From positions 1-13,514 of the forward strand of contig JOBE01000098.1 of the NCBI GenBank assembly GCA_000717735.1: a DNA stretch of 13,514 nucleotides, written 5' to 3'. The position numbers and the translations under genes were made by a program. Positions within the stretch are counted from its first letter, which is position 1, and every line of letters starts with the position of its first letter. This DNA comes from Streptomyces griseoluteus. GTDB taxonomy: Bacteria > Actinomycetota > Actinomycetes > Streptomycetales > Streptomycetaceae. Below are positions 6,648 to 12,531 of the stretch, in pieces. The notes under the pieces were generated by a model. The model had not been told where the DNA came from, searched no databases, and was given only the letters and a program-made list of their open reading frames with translations.

Positions 6648-8189
6648 ATGGACCGACTCCCCAGCCGCACCGTCGACGGTTTCCTGCGCGCGAGCGCCCG
6701 GCGTGTCCCCGACCGGATCGCCGTCCGTTACGCCGATCGGACCTGGACGTACGCGGAGCTGGACGGGGCCGTCTCCACCGCCGCCGCGTTCCTGCGGGAG
6801 CGGCGGCACGGCCTCGCCCTGCCGGAGTACGCCCGGGTGGCGACGTACGGCCACAACTCGGACGCCTACCTGATCGCGTTCCTCGCCTGCGCCCGGGCCG
6901 GCCTGATCCACGTGCCGGTCAACCACCACCTGACGGGCGGGGACCTCGCGTACGTCCTGGAGCAGTCGGACAGTTCCCTCGTCCTCGCCGACCCCGCCCT
7001 CGCGGACCGTGTCCCCGACGCCTTCGCGGTCAAGGTGCTGCGGGACGCCCCCGGTTCACTGCTCGACGCGCTCGCCGAACCGGAGACGTACCTCACCGAC
7101 CGCGACGCCCGCGACATCGCCCAGTTGCTCTACACCTCGGGCACGACCGCCCTCCCCAAGGGGGCGACGATGACCCACCTGGCGCTCGCCCACGAGTACG
7201 CCAGCGCCATCGAGGCCCTCGACCTGAGCGAGGACGACCGGCCCGTGCACGCGCTGCCGCTCTACCACTCGGCGCAGATGCACGTCTTCCTGCTGCCCTA
7301 CCTCGCCGTCGGCGCCGAGAACACGATCATCGACGGACCCGATCCCGCCGTCCTGTTCGACCTGATCGAGGCGGGCCGCGCCGACAGCCTCTTCGCCCCG
7401 CCGACCGTCTGGATCGGCCTCGCCAACCACCCGGACTTCGACGGCCGCGACCTGTCGGCGCTGCGCAAGGCCTACTACGGGGCCTCGATCATGCCCGTGC
7501 CGGTCCTGGAGCGGCTGCGCGCCCGCCTGCCGGACCTCGCCTTCTACAACTGCTTCGGCCAGTCGGAGATCGGCCCGCTCGCCACCGTCCTCGGCCCCGA
7601 CGAGCACGAGGGCCGGATGGACTCCTGCGGCCGACCGGTCCGCCACGTCGAGGCCCGCGTCGTCGACGAGAACGGCGACGACGTCCCCGACGGCACCCCC
7701 GGCGAGATCGTCTACCGCTCCCCCCAACTGTGCGACGGCTACTGGCGCAAGCCGGACGAGACCGAGGCGGCCTTCCGCGGCGGCTGGTTCCACTCCGGCG
7801 ACCTCGCCGTCCGCGACGCCGAGGGCTACTACACGATCGTCGACCGGGTGAAGGACGTCATCAACTCCGGGGGAGTGCTCGTCGCCTCCCGCCAGGTCGA
7901 GGACGTGCTCTACACGCACGCCGGCGTCGCCGAGGTGGCCGTGATCGGCCTCCCCGACGACCGCTGGATCGAGGCGGTCACGGCCGTCGTCGTGCCCCGC
8001 GGCGAGGTCACCGAAGCCGAACTGCTCGCCCACGCCAGGGAGAACCTCCCCCACTTCAAGGCCCCGAAGCGCGTCCACTTCACCCCCGAGCTGCCCCGCA
8101 ACGCGAGCGGCAAGATCCTCAAGCGGGAACTCCGCGACCGCTTCGCCGGCGCGTCCGCTACTCCCCCCGCAGGTCCACGATCCGCTTGA
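6648..8189 (+). CDS. Acyl-CoA synthetase (AMP-dependent ligase)
   Basis: This 513-residue adenylate-forming CoA ligase is a paralogue of, not a near copy of, the one at 1363. Motifs are the phosphate loop YTSGTTALPKG (162-172, with Ala in place of the usual second Gly), YNCFGQSEIGPL (A5), FHSGDLAVRDAEGYY (A7), DRVKDVINSGG (A8) and catalytic K489 in NASGKILKRELRD. The segment after the A8 glycines, VLVASRQVE, departs from the common N-x-x-P-x-E-V-E pattern. The ATG at 6648 has GAGGA 7 nt upstream; the open frame continues upstream only as antisense of the acylase. It is divergent from the secreted acylase, sharing a 156-bp intergenic region, which suggests it may activate an acid released by that enzyme. 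Its last ten codons overlap the end of paaK on the opposite strand. Substrate unknown. Confidence 0.92.
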   Translation: MDRLPSRTVDGFLRASARRVPDRIAVRYADRTWTYAELDGAVSTAAAFLRERRHGLALPEYARVATYGHNSDAYLIAFLACARAGLIHVPVNHHLTGGDLAYVLEQSDSSLVLADPALADRVPDAFAVKVLRDAPGSLLDALAEPETYLTDRDARDIAQLLYTSGTTALPKGATMTHLALAHEYASAIEALDLSEDDRPVHALPLYHSAQMHVFLLPYLAVGAENTIIDGPDPAVLFDLIEAGRADSLFAPPTVWIGLANHPDFDGRDLSALRKAYYGASIMPVPVLERLRARLPDLAFYNCFGQSEIGPLATVLGPDEHEGRMDSCGRPVRHVEARVVDENGDDVPDGTPGEIVYRSPQLCDGYWRKPDETEAAFRGGWFHSGDLAVRDAEGYYTIVDRVKDVINSGGVLVASRQVEDVLYTHAGVAEVAVIGLPDDRWIEAVTAVVVPRGEVTEAELLAHARENLPHFKAPKRVHFTPELPRNASGKILKRELRDRFAGASATPPAGPRSA

Positions 8190-9444
8190 TCTTGCCCACC
8201 GAACGCTCCAGCGTCTCGGGGTCGACCACCTCGACCCCGACCGAGACCCCGATCCCGTCCCTGACCGCCGCGGCGATCGTCCGCGCTGCCTCCGCCCGCT
8301 CCTCGGCGGTCGCTCCCGCGCGGGCCTCCGCCCGTACCGTCAGGGCGTCGAGACGGCCCTCCCTGGTCAGGCGGAGCTGGAAGTGCGGGGCCACCGCCGG
8401 CGTGCGCAGCACGATCTCCTCGATCTGGGTCGGGAAGAGGTTCACCCCGCGCAGGATGATCATGTCGTCGCTGCGCCCCGTGACCTTCTCCATCCGCCGG
8501 AAGACCCGCGCGGTCCCCGGCAGCAGGCGGGTCAGATCCCGGGTCCGGTAGCGGATCACCGGCATGGCCTCCTTGGTGAGCGAGGTGAAGACGAGCTCGC
8601 CCTCCTCCCCGTCCGGCAGCACCTCGCCCGTGAACGGGTCCACGACCTCCGGGTAGAAGTGGTCCTCCCAGATGTGCAGTCCGTCCTTGGTCTCCACGCA
8701 CTCCTGGGCCACCCCGGGACCGATCACCTCCGACAGGCCGTATATGTCGACCGCGTCGATCGCGAACGCCTCCTCGATCTCCTTTCGCATCGCCTCCGTC
8801 CACGGCTCGGCGCCGAAGACGCCCACCTTCAGGGAGGTCGACCGCGGGTCCACGCTCTGCCGTTCGAACTCGTCGAGCAGCGTGAGCATGTACGAGGGGG
8901 TCACCATGATGATCTCGGGGCGGAAGTCCTGGATGAGCTGCACCTGCCGGGCCGTCATGCCCCCCGAGGCCGGGATCACCGTGCACCCGAGCCGCTCCGC
9001 GCCGTAGTGCGCGCCGAGCCCGCCGGTGAACAGGCCGTATCCGTAGGCCACATGGACCTTGTGCCCGGGGCGGGCCCCGGCGGCCCGCAGGGACCGGGCC
9101 ACCACGTCCGCCCACATGTCGAGGTCGCCCTCGGTGTAGCCGACGACGGTCGGCCGGCCGGTGGTGCCGCTGGAGGCGTGGACGCGCCGGATGCGGGACT
9201 GGTCGACGGCGAACATGCCGAAGGGGTAGTGGTCGCGGAGGTCCGCCTTGGTGGTGAAGGGGAAGCGCGGCAGGTCCGCGAGCGTACGGCAGTCGTCCGG
9301 CGTCACCCCGGCCGCGTCGAAGGAGCGCCGGTAGAAGTCCACGTTCGCGTACGCGTGGTGCAGGGTCGCGCGCAGCCGCTCCAGCTGGAGCGCCGTCAGC
9401 TCCTCGCGGCCGAGCCGTTCGCCGCCGTCCAGCAGTTCCGTCAT
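8158..9444 (-). CDS. paaK: Phenylacetate-CoA ligase (PaaK family)
   Basis: This 428-residue protein matches PaaK length and motifs. PaaK activates phenylacetate to phenylacetyl-CoA, the entry step of aerobic phenylacetate catabolism. The phosphate loop is SSGTTGRPTVVGYT (91-104), the pattern specific to PaaK rather than to FadD ligases. AYGYGLFTGGLGAHYGAE, FGAEPW, DIYGLSEVIGPG, RYRTRDLT and GRSDDMIILRGVNLFP follow in family order, ending with GKIKRIVDLR (K418 as likely C-terminal lysine). I start at ATG 9444 because GGAGGAG lies 6 nt upstream; the in-frame GTG at 9459 overlaps that site. No other paa genes (paaABCDE, paaG, paaZ) are in the window, so this is a stand-alone copy that may use phenylacetate or a related aryl acid. 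A palindromic operator lies just upstream; the 3' end overlaps the convergent ligase gene. Confidence 0.93.
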   Translation of the reverse strand: MTELLDGGERLGREELTALQLERLRATLHHAYANVDFYRRSFDAAGVTPDDCRTLADLPRFPFTTKADLRDHYPFGMFAVDQSRIRRVHASSGTTGRPTVVGYTEGDLDMWADVVARSLRAAGARPGHKVHVAYGYGLFTGGLGAHYGAERLGCTVIPASGGMTARQVQLIQDFRPEIIMVTPSYMLTLLDEFERQSVDPRSTSLKVGVFGAEPWTEAMRKEIEEAFAIDAVDIYGLSEVIGPGVAQECVETKDGLHIWEDHFYPEVVDPFTGEVLPDGEEGELVFTSLTKEAMPVIRYRTRDLTRLLPGTARVFRRMEKVTGRSDDMIILRGVNLFPTQIEEIVLRTPAVAPHFQLRLTREGRLDALTVRAEARAGATAEERAEAARTIAAAVRDGIGVSVGVEVVDPETLERSVGKIKRIVDLRGE

Positions 9445-9463
9445 CGCGCACTCCTCCACGGTC

Positions 9464-9513
9464 GTAAAACGGGCGACCGATCATTCGGTAGATCCGCTTC
9501 GGCTCAGTAAAAC
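9464..9513. repeat. Pair of GTAAAAC direct repeats flanking the paaK operator
   Basis: GTAAAAC occurs at 9464-9470 and 9507-9513, 43 bp apart (about four helical turns), on either side of the palindrome at 9476-9489. Both are AT-rich islands in a GC-rich background. On the minus strand they read GTTTTAC and may contribute to paaK promoter elements. Confidence 0.35.
9476..9489. promoter_or_regulatory. TetR/PaaR-like operator upstream of paaK
   Basis: ACCGA (9476-9480) and TCGGT (9485-9489) are exact inverted repeats around TCAT. The spacing ACCG-N6-CGGT is the common core of TetR-family operators, including those described for actinobacterial PaaR regulators of phenylacetate genes. It lies 32 bp before the paaK ATG. 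No TetR gene is in the window, so the link to PaaR is by analogy. Confidence 0.5.
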
Positions 9514-9789
9514 CGGAGCGACCCGGGGGTTGGCAAGGGGGTGGAAGGAGTTTCTCCGCAAGGCCGGACCGCCGGTCGAGGGCCACCCGTCACACCTTGG
9601 GGTGTCTTTCGGCCGGATTGGGACGGGGAGCACCGCCGCCGCGGGGATGGCTGGAGCAGCAGAGGTCCGCCCGGTCCCGGACCGGTCGCCCCGGTCCCGG
9701 CCGGCGGCCCGCCCGCGTGCCCCGACGAAAGCGAACGTCATGCCCCACCCGCACCGCCCCGCCGTAGCCGCCCGCGAGGGGGTGGCCCC
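9490..9789. other. Non-coding stretch upstream of the P450 gene
   Basis: With 9445-9489 this forms a 345-bp gap between divergent genes. It holds a small hairpin ACACC-TTGG-GGTGT (9592-9605) followed by CTTTC, a dyad GACCG-C-CGGTC (9567-9577), and CCGGTC at 9671, 9682 and 9691, where CCGGTCCCGG is repeated exactly at 9671-9680 and 9691-9700. An 87-codon frame from TTG 9530 to 9793 overlaps the P450 start, but its Arg/Pro-rich translation lacks a convincing start and looks non-coding. I see no clear -10/-35 pair for the P450. Confidence 0.5.
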
Positions 9790-11010
9790 GTGACCACCAC
9801 CGCCACCACCGACGCCGACCTCCCCCAGGTCCACTTCTGGGCCGTCCCCGACCTCACAGGCCTCGACTTCGACCCGCTGCTCGCCAAGCTGCTGCACGAG
9901 GACCCCGTCACCCGGGTCCGGCTGCCGCACGGCGAAGGACACGCCTGGCTCGTCACCCGGTACGAGGACGTCAAGTTCGTCTCCGTCGACCCCCGCTTCA
10001 GCCGCCAGGCCGTCTGGGGCCGCTCCATCACCCGGGTCGCGCCCCACTTCATCCCGATGGAAGGGGCCGTCGGCTTCGCCGACCCGCCGGACCACACCCG
10101 GATGCGGCGCGTCGTCGCCCGCGCCTTCAGCGCCCGCGCCCTGCGCGCCCTGCGCGACCACGCCCAGGACGTCATGGACCGGCTCCTCGACCGGGTCGAG
10201 GAACACGGCCCGCCCGCCGACCTCATGGAACTGGTCAACCGGCCGTTCCCGCTCGCCATGGTCAGCGAACTCATGGGCGTGCCCGAGGGCGACCAGCCGC
10301 TGATGGCCCGCTGGTCCGACACCATCATCTCCGCCGCGGCCGGCCGGGAGGCCAGCGAGCAGGCCAAGGCCGACATGGGCCGCTACTTCACCGAACTCGT
10401 CGGCCGCAACCACGGCACCGGCAAGGAGACCCTCGCGGCCGTTCTCGCCGACGCCGTCGACGACGAGACCCTCACCGAGCACGAGGCCGTAGGCCTCGCC
10501 GTCCTCATCCAGATCGGCGGCGCCCACGCCGTCCGCAACAACAGCGCCAACATGGTGTACGCGCTGCTCACCCACCCCGAGCACCTCGCCCGGCTGCGCG
10601 CCGAACCCGCGCTGATCCCGCAGGCCGTCGACGAGCTCCTCCGCTACATCCCGCACCGCAACGCCGTCGGCCTCTCCCGGATCGCCCTGGAGGACGTCGA
10701 GGTCGGCGGGGTCACCATCCCGGCCGGCGAACCGGTCTACGTCTCGTACCTGACCGCCAACCGCGACCCCGCCGTCTTCCCCGAGCCGGAACGGCTCGAC
10801 TTCGACCGCGGCTACAACCCGCACGTCGCCTTCGGCCACGGACCCCACTACTGCCCGGGCTCCGCCCTCGCCCGCATCGAGTCGGAGATCCTCGTCGAGT
10901 CCCTCTGGACCCGCTTCCCGAACCTCCGCCTCGCGGTGCCCGAGGACCAGCTCCGCTGGCAGCGCGGAGCCCTCATCCGCGGCCCCGAGGCCCTCCCGGT
11001 CACCTGGTGA
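9790..11010 (+). CDS. Cytochrome P450 with atypical I-helix
   Basis: This 406-residue soluble bacterial class I P450 would oxidise a small substrate using electrons from ferredoxin partners not present here. The haem motif FGHGPHYCPG (348-357) supplies the thiolate C355. The K-helix E-x-x-R is E282-LL-R285, and the C-helix ADPPDHTRMRRV and NPHVAFGHG are normal. The I-helix is unusual. Where most P450s read A-G-x-E/D-T-T, this one reads G-G-A-H-A-V (243-248), so the acid-alcohol pair that delivers protons for O2 cleavage is replaced by H246-A247; R249-N250-N251 follow. The rest of the fold is intact, so this is unlikely to be a decayed gene. Start is GTG 9790, preceded by GAGGGGG; no later start preserves the N-terminus. 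The cupin gene follows after 16 bp and is probably co-transcribed. Confidence 0.92.
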   Translation: MTTTATTDADLPQVHFWAVPDLTGLDFDPLLAKLLHEDPVTRVRLPHGEGHAWLVTRYEDVKFVSVDPRFSRQAVWGRSITRVAPHFIPMEGAVGFADPPDHTRMRRVVARAFSARALRALRDHAQDVMDRLLDRVEEHGPPADLMELVNRPFPLAMVSELMGVPEGDQPLMARWSDTIISAAAGREASEQAKADMGRYFTELVGRNHGTGKETLAAVLADAVDDETLTEHEAVGLAVLIQIGGAHAVRNNSANMVYALLTHPEHLARLRAEPALIPQAVDELLRYIPHRNAVGLSRIALEDVEVGGVTIPAGEPVYVSYLTANRDPAVFPEPERLDFDRGYNPHVAFGHGPHYCPGSALARIESEILVESLWTRFPNLRLAVPEDQLRWQRGALIRGPEALPVTW

Positions 11011-11026
11011 GAGGAGTCCGCACACC

Positions 11027-11614
11027 GTGACAGTCACCGCGATCGGACCGAACGGCGGCCTCATCGTGCCGCCCGGCCACGGCAAGACCCTCACCACCGC
11101 CGCCCAGCACGTCACCTTCAAGGTGACCGGCGAGCACTCCCGTACCGCCTCCACCTTCGAGGTCGTCGTACCGCCGGGCTTCGACGTCGGCGCCCACGCC
11201 CACGGACACAGCGAGGAGCTCTTCTACGTCCTGGAGGGCGAACTCGACGTCCTCGCCTTCGAACCCCTCGTCCGCACCCGGGACAGCTGGCGGGAGTGGG
11301 AGTCGTCCTCCGGGCAGCGCGCCGTGCGGGCGACCCGCGGCACCCTGATCCTGGTGCCGCCCGGCTGCCCGCACGCCTTCGCCAACCCCACGGGGGAACC
11401 GGCACGCATGCTCTTCCAGGCGTCCCCGCCGCCCGACCACGAGCGGTACTTCGAGGAACTCATGGAGATCCTCGGCTCGGGCGGAGAGGTCGACCACGCG
11501 GCCGTCGAACGCCTCCGGATCCGCTACGACATCGACCAGATCACCCCGCTGCGGCACGACGCGGGACGGACCGCCGGGGAACCGGAACCCGTGAAGGCGG
11601 CCCGCACTCCCTGA
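11027..11614 (+). CDS. Cupin-domain protein (quercetinase-like)
   Basis: This 195-residue single-domain cupin is probably a metal-dependent oxygenase, isomerase or binding protein. Cupin motif 1 fits G-x5-H-x-H-x4-E-x6-G, with H57, H59 and E64 in AHAHGHSEELFYVLEG. Motif 2 is GTLILVPPGCPHAFAN with H116, completing a 3-His/1-Glu metal site. The 33-residue gap between the motifs includes a Trp-rich insert (DSWREWESS). The C-terminal tail (about 130-195) is predicted helical and hydrophilic, as in several dioxygenase-like cupins. Start is GTG 11027 with GAGAGGAG 10 nt upstream; no ATG is available. It lies 16 bp after the P450 gene, so the two probably form an operon acting on one substrate or consecutive intermediates. 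The chemistry cannot be read from sequence. Confidence 0.88.
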   Translation: MTVTAIGPNGGLIVPPGHGKTLTTAAQHVTFKVTGEHSRTASTFEVVVPPGFDVGAHAHGHSEELFYVLEGELDVLAFEPLVRTRDSWREWESSSGQRAVRATRGTLILVPPGCPHAFANPTGEPARMLFQASPPPDHERYFEELMEILGSGGEVDHAAVERLRIRYDIDQITPLRHDAGRTAGEPEPVKAARTP

Positions 11615-11633
11615 GCCACCGGCCGAAACCTCG

Positions 11634-11662
11634 TTGCCCGGCGTCCGGCCCGGTGCTGAAGT
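11634..11662 (+). promoter_or_regulatory. Candidate promoter giving a leaderless acetyltransferase mRNA
   Basis: TTGCCC (11634-11639), a 17-bp spacer and TGAAGT (11657-11662) end six bases before the ATG at 11669, so transcription would start at or next to the start codon. No Shine-Dalgarno sequence precedes that ATG, which fits leaderless initiation, common in actinomycetes. Both hexamers are imperfect matches to consensus. Confidence 0.35.
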
Positions 11663-11668
11663 GACCCC

Positions 11669-12445
11669 ATGGAGAACCAGCGCGTCCGTGACCTGTACGA
11701 CCGCCAGATCCGCCGCGAGGCCCGCCCCGAAGGGCCGGGCTGCCGGGTCGAGCGCGTCGGAGACGTCGTCCGCCGGACCGGACCCGCGCACGCCTGGAAC
11801 GGCGTGCTCTGGTCCGGTCTCGACGCGTCCGGCGCCGACGAGGCCATCGCCGGCCAGATCGCCCACTACCGCGCCGCCGGCGTGTCCTTCGAGTGGAAGC
11901 TGTACGCGCACGACACCCCCGCCGACCTCGGCGACCGGCTCCTCGCCGCCGGCTTCACGGCCGAGGACCCCGAGACCCTGATGACCGCCGAAGCCGCCTC
12001 GCTGTCCCTGGACGTACCGCTTCCCGAGGGAGTCGAACTCCGCGCGGTGACGGACGAGGCCGGCGTGCGCCAGGTGGTCGAGGTCCACGAGCGCGCCTTC
12101 GGCACCGACAGCAGCCACATCGGCCGCCAGCTCCTCGACCACCTAGCCGCCGACCCCGGCACCGTCACCGCCGTCGTCGCCCTCGCGGCCGGCGAACCCG
12201 TCAGCGCGGCCCGCCTCGAACTCTGCCCCGGCACCGACTTCGCCGGCCTCTGGGGCGGCGGCACCGTCGAGAGCTGGCGGGGCCGCGGCCTCTACCGCGC
12301 CCTCGTGGCCCACCGCACCCGCGTCGCCGCCGAACGCGGCCACCGGTACGTCCAGGTCGACGCCGCCGACACCAGCCGCCCGATCCTCCAGCGCCTCGGC
12401 TTCCACACCCTCTCCACCACGACCCCGTACACCTACACCGTGTAG
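11669..12445 (+). CDS. GNAT-family N-acetyltransferase
   Basis: This 258-residue protein has a C-terminal GNAT domain (about 118-250) that would transfer an acetyl group from acetyl-CoA to an amine. The acetyl-CoA-binding motif A is GGGTVESWRGRGLYRALVAH, with R204-G-R-G207 matching R-x-x-G; the final small residue of the consensus is Tyr209. This is followed by HRYVQVDAADTSRPILQRLGF, the usual beta5/alpha4 end. The N-terminal half (1-115) has lower similarity to the motif and may be a degenerate GNAT-like lobe that shapes the acceptor site. The ATG has no ribosome binding site but sits seven bases after a -10-like TGAAGT. It follows the cupin gene by 54 bp on the same strand, so it could also be read through from that operon. 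A CTA codon at 12143 is rare for this genome type. Acceptor substrate unknown. Confidence 0.88.
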   Translation: MENQRVRDLYDRQIRREARPEGPGCRVERVGDVVRRTGPAHAWNGVLWSGLDASGADEAIAGQIAHYRAAGVSFEWKLYAHDTPADLGDRLLAAGFTAEDPETLMTAEAASLSLDVPLPEGVELRAVTDEAGVRQVVEVHERAFGTDSSHIGRQLLDHLAADPGTVTAVVALAAGEPVSAARLELCPGTDFAGLWGGGTVESWRGRGLYRALVAHRTRVAAERGHRYVQVDAADTSRPILQRLGFHTLSTTTPYTYTV

Positions 12446-12531
12446 ATCCGGCGCGGTTCCTGCCGGGCGGTCCCGCAACGGTAGGGTGCCGTCCGGCAAC
12501 AGCAGAGGTCAGCGTGGGGAGACATGAGTTG
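12446..12531. other. Intergenic leader of the kinase gene with a -10-like element
   Basis: These 86 bp contain TAGGGT (12482-12487), a good Streptomyces-type -10, but the sequence 17-19 bp upstream (around TTCCTG, 12457-12462) is a poor -35. Just before the kinase, ATGAGT is repeated at 12524-12529 and 12532-12537, forming a two-codon reading frame whose stop TGA overlaps the kinase ATG. Confidence 0.35.

Noticed and set aside
6492..6929. Acylase frame continuing upstream of 6491
   Set aside because: The upstream part overlaps the divergent ligase gene and precedes the signal peptide, and the likely promoter lies within it.
9530..9793. 87-codon frame overlapping the P450 GTG, and a 17-codon leader from ATG 9739
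   Set aside because: There is no convincing ribosome site, the composition is Arg/Pro/Ala-rich, and no domain is visible. Overlap with GTGA is suggestive but not enough.
11617..11655. Possible terminator between cupin and acetyltransferase (CACCGG and CCGGTG arms)
   Set aside because: Arms are only 6 bp with a 27-nt loop and no T-tract, and they overlap the acetyltransferase promoter candidate.
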